A DNA stretch of 64,000 nt from an uncultured Clostridia bacterium (GTDB taxonomy: Bacteria; Bacillota; Clostridia; Saccharofermentanales; Saccharofermentanaceae). Shown here piece by piece: positions 33,593 to 42,193 of this stretch. Location of the stretch: the NCBI GenBank assembly GCA_946407705.1, contig CAMJPC010000004.1, forward strand, positions 173,127 through 237,126, given 5' to 3'. The notes below the pieces were generated by a model. That model saw only the letters and a list, made by a program, of their open reading frames with translations. It was not told the DNA's origin and ran no database searches. A program made the translations under genes and the position numbers. Positions within the stretch are counted from its first letter, which is position 1. Each line of letters begins with the position of its first letter.

Positions 33593-34966
33593 ATGCGTTG
33601 TTGGAAATGCGGAAATGACAATTACGAGGATACAAAGTTTTGTCTTTATTGTGGGATATCGATGGAACGAACAAGCCCTGTTTCAGATTTGGGGAAGGCG
33701 CTCCGAAAGATATATGATGATTTTGGGCATGAGGCTGTTTTTAAAGATTCAAGATGTTTATCTTCGTCATTGAGCGACCTGATTTCTGATTCCGAATTAT
33801 TCGTTTACAGCATTGAACATGTTTATCGTGTCGGTTTGGGAAGTGTATATGAATCTCAGATCAGTAAGGTTGGTAAGACGGACGAGTCCTTTTATACACG
33901 AGTGAAAAGGATCATCACCGTTGATGCCGGCCTTTCTGAGAGTAAGGCAGATGAATTGATCAGCCTGTTTGATGAGATGATCGGTTGGCAGGTTTTGGGG
34001 AAGCAGAAGCAGTTTAACACAAATACCCGTACCGTCGAAAGCCGTCCGAAAGACGTAATCCGTTCAAAAGAACCGGCAAAACCGCATACTGAAAGACAAT
34101 ATGTTCCTGAGAAACCAGTTTCATATGAGGCTGTTTCAAGTAATGATCCTGTCGGTAACTCTTTACCTGAAAAGATCGAGGGTACTTCGTTGATTATTTC
34201 ATTCACTATAATGATTGTTTCGTGTGCAGTCCTCTTTTTTGGTTTTCAAGTGATAAACGCAGTTATTATGGGATTGTTTTTAGTACTGGGACTAATAATG
34301 TCATTTCTTTATTATGCAGGCATCCGTAAAGGTGATTATTCGTACAGTTTGGTCAATGCGATCAGAGTCCCGACGATCGTCTTGATCATATGGGGTTCTA
34401 TCAGTCTTACCATTGAAACTACAAACTTGGTTAATCCCAAACCCTATACTGTTCCTTCTATGATCTTGTCAGGTATAGTAATAATAATTTCAATCTTTAT
34501 TTTGGTAAAACTGAAGATAAACAATAACTTGTCTCTGGAGTTGCCGGATTCACAAAGCAGTTCAAGAGCAAAAACGGTGTCCCATTCCGCTAAAACCTCA
34601 GAGAATAGCTTTATGGACGTCGGATTCTACCTGGGAAAGAAGAAAGTGACGGCACTGGTCCGGGAATTTGGATTTCAAAAAGGTTATATTGAGTTTAAGG
34701 ACGGATCCTTGATTGTCCATAGTGGATCCCAGACGGGGTCAGCAGGGAATGCTTTTCTTTTTGGCTTCATCGGTGCAACGCTTATTTCGTCAAATAAGGA
34801 TAAAATGGATGTACTGATTCGTGTGTCCAAGGATATGATCAAAAGCGCTGACATTATAAATGAAAATGACAGGAAATATGTCCTGATAAGAATGAGTGAC
34901 AAAGAACTGGCTGTTTCTGGTCCGGATGATGTTGTTTACAGAACGTATTACTGGGCAAAAGATTAA
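33593..34966 (+). CDS. Zinc-ribbon membrane protein of unknown function
   Basis: A 457-residue protein with an N-terminal CWKC...CLYC zinc ribbon (residues 3-22), a helical soluble region (about 35-135), a polar linker, four hydrophobic helices (about 200-305) and a C-terminal soluble domain of about 115 residues (FMDVGFYLGKKKV onward) that looks beta-rich and could be PH-like. I do not recognise the family. Its DNA is visibly more A/T-rich with more TTT/TTG codons than the flanking housekeeping genes, which may reflect accessory origin or low expression. It has its own strong promoter. It shares only the ribbon-plus-membrane layout with the protein at 17658-18449. Confidence 0.65.
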   Translation: MRCWKCGNDNYEDTKFCLYCGISMERTSPVSDLGKALRKIYDDFGHEAVFKDSRCLSSSLSDLISDSELFVYSIEHVYRVGLGSVYESQISKVGKTDESFYTRVKRIITVDAGLSESKADELISLFDEMIGWQVLGKQKQFNTNTRTVESRPKDVIRSKEPAKPHTERQYVPEKPVSYEAVSSNDPVGNSLPEKIEGTSLIISFTIMIVSCAVLFFGFQVINAVIMGLFLVLGLIMSFLYYAGIRKGDYSYSLVNAIRVPTIVLIIWGSISLTIETTNLVNPKPYTVPSMILSGIVIIISIFILVKLKINNNLSLELPDSQSSSRAKTVSHSAKTSENSFMDVGFYLGKKKVTALVREFGFQKGYIEFKDGSLIVHSGSQTGSAGNAFLFGFIGATLISSNKDKMDVLIRVSKDMIKSADIINENDRKYVLIRMSDKELAVSGPDDVVYRTYYWAKD

Positions 34967-34988
34967 TAAGTTTCGTCTTTAATGTGAA

Positions 34989-35017
34989 TTGAAACGGTAC
35001 TTGCGTTTTGGTAACAT
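34989..35017 (+). promoter_or_regulatory. Predicted promoter of cysteine desulfurase-thiI operon
   Basis: TTGAAA (34989-34994), a 17-base spacer and TAACAT (35012-35017). An 8-bp inverted repeat CGGTACTT (34995-35002) / AAGTACCG (35018-35025) brackets the spacer and start region. Confidence 0.5.
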
Positions 35018-35064
35018 AAGTACCGCTTCGTATTTGAAGGCATGACATTCGCATCGGAGAAACT

Positions 35065-36207
35065 ATGATCTATTTTGACAACAGTGCCACGACATTCCCT
35101 TCCGACAGGGTAAGAGAAGCGGTAAACAACATGATGAAAGATGAGTTCTCGGGTAATCCCGGGTCTCTTCACAAACTGGGAGTTGCTGCCGACAAGGCAT
35201 ATAATGACACCAGGATCTCCGTTGCAGGGCTTCTTGGAGCTTCTGACAGCGAGATCATCTTTACATCTTGTGCTACCGAAAGCGCCAATACCGCCATACG
35301 CGGATATATGAGCCGCAACAAAAGGGCAGGCAACAGGATCATCTCAACGAGAACTGAACACAAGGCATCTTTAGAGTGTCTTTCTTTGCTCGAGAAGAGC
35401 GGATATGACGTTGTCTATCTTCCAGTTGAAAAAGACGGTAAACCCGTGTTATCCGAACTGGAGAAGGCTCTTTCCGGTGAAAAGACAGCACTTCTTTGCT
35501 TTACGCTTGTTAATAACGAGACAGGTTCGATTCTGCCTCTTGAAGAGATCATTTCCGTCAGGAACAAGATAAGCCCTGATACGAAGATATATCTTGATGC
35601 CGTTCAGGCTCTCGGCAAGATGCCGGTCGATCTCCATAAGATGAATGTCGACATGTGCTCGTTTTCGGGGCATAAGATACATTCGCTCAAGGGAACGGGA
35701 GTCCTGTATCTGAAGAACGGAACGAGGATAGATCCTTTGATCCTTGGCGGAGGACAGCAGGGCAACATGAGGTCCGGTACCCAGAGTCTCCTGCTTGCCA
35801 AAGTTTTCGAGGTTGCTCTTGAGGAAGCATTGGAGACAATGGATGCTTCCCATAAGAATGCCGAAGAGATCAACGGATATCTCAGAAAGGAACTTGAGGC
35901 AAGGAATGCCAAGATCCTTTCGCCTGATGATGCTTTGCCTTATGTTCTGAACGTGTCTTTTGATGGCTTTGAGTCCGAGACGATGCTTCACTGCCTTGAG
36001 ATATACGACATCTTTGTCTCTACGGTCTCGGCTTGCTCTTCCAAAGCGAAAAAGGTATCCTATGTTCTTCTTGAATCGGGCGTGGACAGAAAGACCGCCG
36101 CTAACGCTGTCAGGCTTTCTTTCTCGCGTTATAATACGATGGAAGAAGCACAAGACTTTATTAAAGCGGTAGATGATATATATGACAGATACGCTGTCTT
36201 GAGATAG
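35065..36207 (+). CDS. Cysteine desulfurase (NifS/IscS family)
   Basis: PLP enzyme that removes sulfur from cysteine and passes it to acceptor proteins. Visible are FDNSATTFPS at the N terminus, the pyridoxal-binding lysine in SGHKIHSLKGTG (about residue 198) and the active-site cysteine in VSACSSKAKK (about 318). The 380-residue length and ACSS loop fit the NifS/IscS group. thiI follows after 11 bases, and in Bacillota a dedicated desulfurase (NifZ) next to ThiI supplies sulfur for 4-thiouridine; that partnership is the likely role. The ATG is preceded by GGAG five bases upstream. Confidence 0.9.
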   Translation: MIYFDNSATTFPSDRVREAVNNMMKDEFSGNPGSLHKLGVAADKAYNDTRISVAGLLGASDSEIIFTSCATESANTAIRGYMSRNKRAGNRIISTRTEHKASLECLSLLEKSGYDVVYLPVEKDGKPVLSELEKALSGEKTALLCFTLVNNETGSILPLEEIISVRNKISPDTKIYLDAVQALGKMPVDLHKMNVDMCSFSGHKIHSLKGTGVLYLKNGTRIDPLILGGGQQGNMRSGTQSLLLAKVFEVALEEALETMDASHKNAEEINGYLRKELEARNAKILSPDDALPYVLNVSFDGFESETMLHCLEIYDIFVSTVSACSSKAKKVSYVLLESGVDRKTAANAVRLSFSRYNTMEEAQDFIKAVDDIYDRYAVLR

Positions 36208-36218
36208 GAGCATTACTA

Positions 36219-37427
36219 ATGTCAAACGTTATTCTCGCCAGAATGGGCGAAGTCACTCTGAAGGGCCTCAACAGAGGTTCTTTCGAGATACAGCTTAAGG
36301 GAAACCTCAAGTACAGGTTAAAGAGATTCGGTAATCTCAAGATATATCAGAGCCAGAGCCGTATCTGGATCGAACCCAAAGAAGAGGACAATCCGAATTT
36401 CGCAAATGAGGCGGCGGCAAAGGATATCATGGCTGCTGTCTGCCAGGTTTTCGGTATCGTATCGGTCAGCTTTGCAAGAAAGTTCGAGGGCGGTTTTGAC
36501 TCGATCTGCGAAAACGCCAAGTCTCTGACTGAATACGTGCTTTCCGAGAACCCCGACTATAAGACCTTCAAGATCGAGAGCAAGCGCGGAAATAAGGCAT
36601 TCCCCATGGATTCTCCGACCATCTGCGACGAGCTCGGAGGATTCATCCTTGATACTTTCCCGAATCTGTCGGTCAAGATGAAGAATCCCGATTTCATTAT
36701 CAACGTTGAGATCAGAGAGTATAACTACGTATATTCAGGAAAGAAGATGGCTCACAGAGGTCTTCCGGTCGGAACTGCAGGCAGGGGCATGCTTCTTTTG
36801 TCAGGCGGTATCGACAGTCCTGTTGCGGGCTTCATGATGGCTTCCCGCGGAATGCCGCTTGATGCCGTGTATTTCCATTCTTATCCGTATACGAGCGACC
36901 TTGCAAAGCAGAAGGTGATCGATCTGGCCAAGATCGTGTCCGGATATTCCGGAAGGATGACGCTTCACATCGTCAACTTCACACAGATACAGCTTGACAT
37001 GTACAAGAATTCACCTCAGGACATGCTTACGGTAACAATGCGCCGTGTCATGCTCCGTATCGCAGAGAAACTTGCTCAAAAGCATGAATGCAAGTGCCTG
37101 ATCACGGGTGAATCACTCGGACAGGTAGCGTCACAGACATTAGAGGCCATGGTGGCCACTAACGAGGTCGTTAAGATGCCGATCCTGCGTCCTCTGATAG
37201 GTATGGATAAGCAGGCGACCTGCGACATTTCCAGGGATATCGGCGCATTTGAGACATCGATCCTTCCTTATGAGGATTGCTGCACTGTTTTCGTTGCCAA
37301 GCATCCCAAGACTCACCCTCATCCCGAAGACGTCATCGAAGCAGAAAAGAATCTCGATATCGATGATATGGTCGAGCAGGGTGTGGCAGGCACGGAAGAC
37401 ATAGAGATCACCCCCGTTCTGATATGA
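36219..37427 (+). CDS. thiI: tRNA 4-thiouridine synthetase ThiI
   Basis: Adenylates uridine 8 of tRNA and exchanges oxygen for sulfur. The 402-residue protein has an N-terminal ferredoxin-like and THUMP region (about 1-165), the PP-loop LLLSGGIDSPVAGF (about 189-202), and the family motif LITGESLGQVASQT (about 288-301). The C-terminal rhodanese domain of E. coli ThiI is absent, as in Bacillus, so sulfur must arrive directly from the desulfurase encoded just upstream. The stop overlaps the next gene (ATGA). Confidence 0.93.
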   Translation: MSNVILARMGEVTLKGLNRGSFEIQLKGNLKYRLKRFGNLKIYQSQSRIWIEPKEEDNPNFANEAAAKDIMAAVCQVFGIVSVSFARKFEGGFDSICENAKSLTEYVLSENPDYKTFKIESKRGNKAFPMDSPTICDELGGFILDTFPNLSVKMKNPDFIINVEIREYNYVYSGKKMAHRGLPVGTAGRGMLLLSGGIDSPVAGFMMASRGMPLDAVYFHSYPYTSDLAKQKVIDLAKIVSGYSGRMTLHIVNFTQIQLDMYKNSPQDMLTVTMRRVMLRIAEKLAQKHECKCLITGESLGQVASQTLEAMVATNEVVKMPILRPLIGMDKQATCDISRDIGAFETSILPYEDCCTVFVAKHPKTHPHPEDVIEAEKNLDIDDMVEQGVAGTEDIEITPVLI

Positions 37428-38452
37428 AGATAGGCAAGCTTACAGACGAACAGCTTCAGACTTTGGTCTTGAGCAGACTCCCGGCTCTCTCCGCGACTAC
37501 TCTGTCGGGTGCGGGAATAGGCGCTGACTGCGCATGGATAAAGACAGGCGAGGATCTTATGGTCACGTCTTCCGATCCGATCACCGCAGGCGGTACCGAG
37601 GCCGGAACGCTTGCCATACATGTATCATGCAATGATATCGCTGCCTGCGGAGTAAGACCGTCGGGTATTCTCATCGTAATAATCGCTCCGCCCTCGGCAA
37701 CTGAGGAAGACATCCGGATGACCGTTGATCAGGCGAGCAGGGAAGCGCAGACATTGGGAGTCGATATCGTCGGAGGTCACACAGAGATATCCGATGCCGT
37801 TAATAAGATGATAGTTGTATCTACTGCTTTCGGACTTGTCAGAAAGGGAGGAGCGGTTCCTCTTGGTAAGGCAATGCCCGGAGACAGCCTGATAATGACA
37901 AAGACTGCAGCCATAGAAGGAAGCTTTATTGCAGCTAACGAGCACAGGAAAAAGCTTGAGGGTAAAGTCAGTGAAGAAGACATCAGGGAGGCTTTGTCCT
38001 ACAAAGATCTTATTTCCGTAGTTAACGAAGGCTCTGCCTGCGGCAGCCTCAGATCACCTTCCGGAAATGTGAGAGAAGACGGATTTGCTTTGAGTGCCGT
38101 TAATCTCATGCATGATGTCACTGAGGGAGGCGTTTTCGGTGCCGCGTTTGAAATGGCGGATTTTTCCAAGACCGGAGTCGTGATCGACAAGAGGCTCGTG
38201 CCTTTTACGAAGGCTTCATCTTCGATCTGTGCAGCTCTGGGTCTTGATCCTTTCAGACTGATATCTTCAGGTTCTCTCATGATCGCATCCCCGTATCCCG
38301 AGCAGGTAATGGCGGAATTGGACAAACAAGGTGTGTCTTCGACCGTCATCGGAAAGTTCACGGATATCTCAGAAGGTCTTTTCTACATCGAAAACGACGG
38401 TTCTTATGTCAAATTGTCGCCTCCGGGGGCTGACGAGATATACAGTATTTGA
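37424..38452 (+). CDS. AIR-synthase-related protein (HypE/ThiL/SelD superfamily)
   Basis: A 342-residue member of the ATP-binding PurM/HypE/ThiL/SelD superfamily. GIGADCAWI and DPITAGG near the N terminus supply the metal and nucleotide-binding acidic residues. CNDIAACGVRPSGI and DIVGGHTEIS are typical of HypE-like proteins, as is the C-terminal MHDVTEGGVFGAAFE. HypE itself ends in a modified cysteine (PRIC), which is absent; no hydrogenase genes are present, so a HypE role is not supported. An ATGA overlap with thiI suggests an activity in the same sulfur-related operon, but the substrate is unknown. Confidence 0.8.
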   Translation: MKIGKLTDEQLQTLVLSRLPALSATTLSGAGIGADCAWIKTGEDLMVTSSDPITAGGTEAGTLAIHVSCNDIAACGVRPSGILIVIIAPPSATEEDIRMTVDQASREAQTLGVDIVGGHTEISDAVNKMIVVSTAFGLVRKGGAVPLGKAMPGDSLIMTKTAAIEGSFIAANEHRKKLEGKVSEEDIREALSYKDLISVVNEGSACGSLRSPSGNVREDGFALSAVNLMHDVTEGGVFGAAFEMADFSKTGVVIDKRLVPFTKASSSICAALGLDPFRLISSGSLMIASPYPEQVMAELDKQGVSSTVIGKFTDISEGLFYIENDGSYVKLSPPGADEIYSI

Positions 38453-38464
38453 CATAATGTCAAA
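38448..38464. promoter_or_regulatory. 17-bp palindrome overlapping the AIR-synthase-like stop codon
   Basis: TTTGACAT and ATGTCAAA flank a single central base. The left arm contains TTGACA, which with TAAATT (38471-38476, 16-base spacer) could also form a promoter for the downstream lipoprotein gene. Confidence 0.4.
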
Positions 38465-38509
38465 AAATAGTAAATTCAGTATATTTTTTCGAACTTTAAT
38501 AATATAATT

Positions 38510-38541
38510 TGACAAATCGCATCTTGAAGGAGGATTTGTCA
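38510..38541 (+). promoter_or_regulatory. Inverted repeat enclosing a ribosome binding site
   Basis: TGACAAATC (38510-38518) and GATTTGTCA (38533-38541) form a perfect 9-bp inverted repeat. The GAAGGAGG ribosome site lies in the loop, and the right arm reaches the A of the ATG at 38541. A second possible -10 (TATAAT, 38503-38508) would remove half of the left arm from the RNA. Confidence 0.4.
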
Positions 38542-38882
38542 TGAAAACCACAGCTTTAAGGGTAGTTTCGTTGGTTCTCATCCTTGCGTTTGCTGTTTCT
38601 TTGTCAGCTTGCGGAGATCTCTTTAGTACTACTGACTATCCCACCGTAGACAAACTCGAACAGTCGCTCGGAGTTAATGGTGATCCTGTCGGAAAGACGG
38701 TAAAGGTTACTGTTGAGAAGACGATTCCCAACGCTGCTCAGGGTTATATCGTTCAGCAGGGCAAGTTCAATTTCTGCCTTCCTTCCGATCCTGCAGTAAC
38801 ACCCGGCAAGACGATAACAATCAAGATTACAAGCGTAACCAGACAGACCGATGCAATCTATGTATACGGTACGAAGGTATAA
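38541..38882 (+). CDS. Small lipoprotein of unknown function
   Basis: A 113-residue exported protein with a type II signal peptide: basic start, a hydrophobic stretch and lipobox LSAC, giving a lipid-modified Cys at about residue 24. The mature part (about 90 residues) is beta-rich with alternating charged and hydrophobic residues (TVKVTVEKTI, KTITIKITSV) and could be an OB-like fold; I do not recognise a family. AAGGAGG lies six bases before the ATG. It is monocistronic, bounded by a strong terminator. Confidence 0.72.
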   Translation: MKTTALRVVSLVLILAFAVSLSACGDLFSTTDYPTVDKLEQSLGVNGDPVGKTVKVTVEKTIPNAAQGYIVQQGKFNFCLPSDPAVTPGKTITIKITSVTRQTDAIYVYGTKV

Positions 38883-38916
38883 ACAGTCAATTTCTTAAAG
38901 CCAGAAATATAAAGAA

Positions 38917-38959
38917 GGCTGTATGGTCACTGTCAGGACCGTACAGCCTTTTTCTTTTG
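38917..38959 (+). terminator. Rho-independent terminator after small lipoprotein gene
   Basis: AGGCTGTATGGTC (38917-38929) pairs with GACCGTACAGCCT (38938-38950), 13 bp with one G-U pair, followed by TTTTCTTTT. Confidence 0.9.
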
Positions 38960-38983
38960 GGCATTTTGTCCCCGTAATCAAGT

Positions 38984-39012
38984 TTACTAATCTTTATTTT
39001 TAATATAAAATA
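38984..39012 (+). promoter_or_regulatory. Predicted glyA promoter
   Basis: TTTACT (38984-38989), a 17-base spacer and TAAAAT (39007-39012). The leader ends with AAGGAGG before the ATG at 39050. Confidence 0.5.
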
Positions 39013-39049
39013 CCCTCGTTGATTTCTTTATCCCAAGGAGGATGTATAT

Positions 39050-40291
39050 ATGTACGACCACATCAAGTTTGAGGATCCTGAAGTTTACTCAGCTATAATG
39101 CAGGAAATCGGCCGTCAGCGTGACAAGATCGAGCTGATCGCTTCCGAGAACACTGTTTCCGAGGCAGTTCTTGAGGCAGCCGGTTCTCCGCTCACAAACA
39201 AGTATGCTGAGGGTTACCCGGGAAAGCGTTATTACGGCGGATGCGAGTATGTCGACATCGTTGAACAGCTTGCCATCGACAGAGCTAAGCAGCTTTTCGG
39301 TGCCGAGCATGTTAACGTTCAGCCTCATTCCGGTGCTCAGGCTAACACGGCCGTTTATTTTGCAGTCCTCGAACCCGGTGATAAGATCCTTGGTCTTGAT
39401 CTCTCCCACGGCGGACACCTCACACATGGTATGAAGCTCAACGTTTCGGGAAGAACATATGAATCCGAGTTCTATCAGGTAGATCCCGAGACACAGATGC
39501 TCAACTATGAGACCATCCGTCAGAGAGCTCTCGAAGTAAAGCCTAAGATCATCGTCGCAGGCGCTTCCGCATACCCCAGGATCATTGATTTCAAGAAGTT
39601 CAGAGAGATCGCTGACGAAGTCGGCGCTTACCTCTTCGTAGATATGGCTCACATTGCGGGACTCGTTGCCGCAGGACTTCACCCGAATCCGGTTCCGTAT
39701 GCTGATTTCGTTACGACAACCACACATAAGACACTCCGCGGACCCCGTGGCGGTATCATCATGTGCAAGGAAGAGTTCGCTAAGAAGATCAATTCCGCGG
39801 TATTCCCGGGACAGCAGGGCGGCCCTCTCATGCACATCATCGCTGCAAAGGCCGTTGCGTTCAAGGAAGCACTTTCTCCTGAATTCAGACAGTATGCTGC
39901 TCAGATCATCAGCAACGCAAAGGCTATGAGCGAAGTACTCCTTTCAAGAGGCGTTAACCTCGTTTCCGGCGGTACTGACAACCACCTCATGCTGATCGAC
40001 CTCAGAGGCACGGGTGTTACAGGTAAGGATCTCCAGGAGAGACTCGACGACTGCAACATCACGGCTAACAAGAACACGATTCCTTTCGATCCCGAGAAGC
40101 CGATGGTTACATCCGGCGTACGTATCGGTACACCTGCCGTTACCGCAAGAGGATTCAAGGAAGAAGACTGCAAGGTCGTTGCTGATTGCATCGCTGACTG
40201 CATCTTCGATTATGAGAACAAGAAGGCTGATGTCATCGCAAGAGTTAAGACTCTCACTGATAAGTATCCTATCTATCCTGACATCAAGTAA
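39050..40291 (+). CDS. glyA: Serine hydroxymethyltransferase
   Basis: PLP enzyme interconverting serine and glycine while charging tetrahydrofolate with a one-carbon unit. The 413-residue length is standard. Visible are [40 protein letters not shown], the cofactor lysine in [14 protein letters not shown] (about residue 226), and [14 protein letters not shown] near the C terminus. A strong AAGGAGG site and strongly biased codons suggest high expression. rarA begins 11 bases after the stop. Confidence 0.97.
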   Translation: MYDHIKFEDPEVYSAIMQEIGRQRDKIELIASENTVSEAVLEAAGSPLTNKYAEGYPGKRYYGGCEYVDIVEQLAIDRAKQLFGAEHVNVQPHSGAQANTAVYFAVLEPGDKILGLDLSHGGHLTHGMKLNVSGRTYESEFYQVDPETQMLNYETIRQRALEVKPKIIVAGASAYPRIIDFKKFREIADEVGAYLFVDMAHIAGLVAAGLHPNPVPYADFVTTTTHKTLRGPRGGIIMCKEEFAKKINSAVFPGQQGGPLMHIIAAKAVAFKEALSPEFRQYAAQIISNAKAMSEVLLSRGVNLVSGGTDNHLMLIDLRGTGVTGKDLQERLDDCNITANKNTIPFDPEKPMVTSGVRIGTPAVTARGFKEEDCKVVADCIADCIFDYENKKADVIARVKTLTDKYPIYPDIK

Positions 40292-40302
40292 GGTAATCCG
40301 GT

Positions 40303-41625
40303 TTGGCTGACTTAAGCAAAGGGAAAACAGAGCCCCTCGCTTTTAGGATGTCTCCCCGCACACTCGATGAGTATGCCGGGCAGGAACACATTATAGGCAA
40401 GGGCAAAATGCTCAGAAGAATGATCGAGGCAGACCGTCTGTCCTCGATTATCCTTTTTGGGCCTCCCGGAGTCGGAAAGACGGCTCTCGCCAGAGTCATA
40501 GCCAATACCACGGAATCCCGTTTTGAAAGGTTAAATGCCGTTACTGCAGGTGTGGCCGACATCAAGAAGGTCACTGAAGACGCACGCAATCCGATAATCT
40601 CCGAGGGCAGGAAAACCGTACTGTTCATCGATGAGATCCACAGGTTCAATAAGCTTCAGCAGGACGCGCTTCTTCCGTTCGTTGAGGACGGCACGGTCAT
40701 CCTTATAGGTGCTACCACCGAGAATCCGTTTTTCGAGGTCAACAAGGCTCTGGTATCCCGTTCCACGGTGCTGCAGTTAAAGCCTCTTGAGCCTGCCGAT
40801 ATCGCCAAGGTCTTAAGGAACGCCATCGAAGATAAGGAACGCGGCTTCGGAAACATCGACGTAGAGTGCGAAGAGAAGACGCTTCTTAAGATAGCTGAGA
40901 CTTCAAACGGCGATGCACGTTCTGCACTTAATGCATTGGAACTTGCCGTTGTCACCACTTCGCCTTCATCGGACGGTGTGATCGAGATAACCGATGAAGT
41001 CATGAAGGACTGCATGCAGAACCGTGCGGTCATTTTCGACAAGGGCGGCGAGTACCATTACGACAACATAAGCGCGATGATCAAGTCCATGAGAGGCTCT
41101 GATCCCGATGCGGCAATTCTTTATCTTGCAAGGGCTCTGAAAGCGGGCGAGGACATCGAATTCCTGGCCAGACGTATCATGATCTGCGCATCCGAAGATG
41201 TCGGAATGGCAAATCCTAACGCTCTTTTGATCGCCACTGCAGCATACGACTGTGCCAAGGCCGTTGGAATGCCTGAAGCGAGGATCCCTTTGGCGCAGGC
41301 TGCCATTACCGTAGCCACGTCTCCCAAGTCTAACGCTTCGTATCTCGCGATAGATAAGGCATTGGCAGATGTGGGAAATACCGATACCGGAGTTGTTCCT
41401 ATGCACCTGCGTAATGCTCCCGCAAAGGGAATGCAGGATCTCGGTTATTCGGTAGGATACAAGTACCCGCACGATTTTCCGGGACATATCACCAAGCAGC
41501 AGTATATGACCGACAAGACGTTGGACAGGACTTATTATGAGCCGACTGATATCGGCTACGAAGCCAAAGTCAGACAGTATCTTGACTACGTTAAGAAAAT
41601 GACGGAAGGGGAAGAGGGCTCATGA
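40303..41625 (+). CDS. rarA: Replication-associated recombination ATPase RarA (MgsA)
   Basis: A 440-residue AAA+ ATPase of the RarA/MgsA/WRNIP1 group that acts at stalled replication forks. Visible are the N-terminal RMSPRTLDEYAGQEHIIGKG, Walker A GPPGVGKTALA (about residues 52-62), Walker B LFIDEIHRFNKLQQD and sensor 1 GATTENP. The C-terminal tetramerisation domain includes DVGMANPNAL and the end motif GYKYPHDFPG. The best start is the TTG at 40303, nine bases after AAGG; no ATG exists before the conserved N terminus. An ATGA overlap joins it to dtd. Confidence 0.92.
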   Translation: MADLSKGKTEPLAFRMSPRTLDEYAGQEHIIGKGKMLRRMIEADRLSSIILFGPPGVGKTALARVIANTTESRFERLNAVTAGVADIKKVTEDARNPIISEGRKTVLFIDEIHRFNKLQQDALLPFVEDGTVILIGATTENPFFEVNKALVSRSTVLQLKPLEPADIAKVLRNAIEDKERGFGNIDVECEEKTLLKIAETSNGDARSALNALELAVVTTSPSSDGVIEITDEVMKDCMQNRAVIFDKGGEYHYDNISAMIKSMRGSDPDAAILYLARALKAGEDIEFLARRIMICASEDVGMANPNALLIATAAYDCAKAVGMPEARIPLAQAAITVATSPKSNASYLAIDKALADVGNTDTGVVPMHLRNAPAKGMQDLGYSVGYKYPHDFPGHITKQQYMTDKTLDRTYYEPTDIGYEAKVRQYLDYVKKMTEGEEGS

Positions 41626-42068
41626 GATTTGTAATACAGCGTGTTTCATCGGCCAGGGTGGATATTGACGGCGAGACGAAAGGCAGTATCGATAAGGGCT
41701 TTGCGGTGCTTATCGGGATCGGCAAGGGAGATGACGAGGCTGTTGCAGACAAGCTCATCTCGAAAATGATCGGTCTTCGTATTTTCGAAGACAGTGAAGG
41801 CAAGACGAACCTTGACCTCTCTCAGGTCGGCGGTGGTCTACTTCTGATATCCCAGTTCACTTTGTATGCGGATTGCAAAAAAGGTCACAGACCTGGTTTT
41901 ACGGATGCTTGTGAACCTCAGAGGGCAGAAGAACTGTACAACTATATCGTCAGAAAGTGCTCTGATGCAGTAGAACAAGTTGGTTGCGGGGAATTTGGCG
42001 CCGACATGAAGGTCACCCTTACAAACGACGGTCCGTTTACCATAATCCTTGATTCTGAACGTCTGTGA
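41622..42068 (+). CDS. dtd: D-aminoacyl-tRNA deacylase
   Basis: Removes D-amino acids and glycine mischarged on tRNA. The 148-residue length is typical. Visible are MRFVIQRVSSARV at the N terminus, LLISQFTLYADCKKGHRPGFTDA carrying the SQFTL and the catalytic Thr-loop residues, and the C-terminal VTLTNDGPFTIILDS with the GP motif (Gly-Pro, here in DGPFT). It starts within the rarA stop (ATGA). The Bacillota neighbour relA is absent. Confidence 0.93.
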   Translation: MRFVIQRVSSARVDIDGETKGSIDKGFAVLIGIGKGDDEAVADKLISKMIGLRIFEDSEGKTNLDLSQVGGGLLLISQFTLYADCKKGHRPGFTDACEPQRAEELYNYIVRKCSDAVEQVGCGEFGADMKVTLTNDGPFTIILDSERL

Positions 42069-42090
42069 CAGTAATTTTCACGCAGTTGAA

Positions 42091-42129
42091 ATATAAGTAA
42101 TGCAAAACTTTGGTAATATTACTTATATT
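42091..42129. promoter_or_regulatory. Perfect 10-bp inverted repeat in the clpX promoter region
   Basis: AATATAAGTA (42091-42100) and TACTTATATT (42120-42129) are separated by 19 bases. The repeat overlaps the predicted clpX promoter (TTGGTA 42111-42116, 17-base spacer, TAAAAT 42134-42139). It matches neither the CIRCE nor the CtsR consensus. Confidence 0.5.
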
Positions 42130-42139
42130 GCTATAAAAT
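42111..42139 (+). promoter_or_regulatory. Predicted clpX promoter
   Basis: TTGGTA (42111-42116), a 17-base spacer and TAAAAT (42134-42139); TATAAA two bases earlier is an alternative -10. The leader of about 48 bases ends in AAAGGGAG. Confidence 0.55.
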
Positions 42140-42193
42140 ATATTGGTCAGACTGTCTTTTTCAGCCTTTCCGAAATGCAAAAGGGAGTTCAAA

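Noticed and set aside
37424..38452. HypE hydrogenase maturation protein
   Set aside because: The C-terminal PRIC-type cysteine is missing (ends DEIYSI) and no hyp or hydrogenase genes are nearby; kept only as superfamily member.
42062..42193. CIRCE or CtsR operator before clpX
   Set aside because: Neither the TTAGCACTC-type repeat nor GGTCAAA direct repeats are present; the inverted repeat found has a different sequence.
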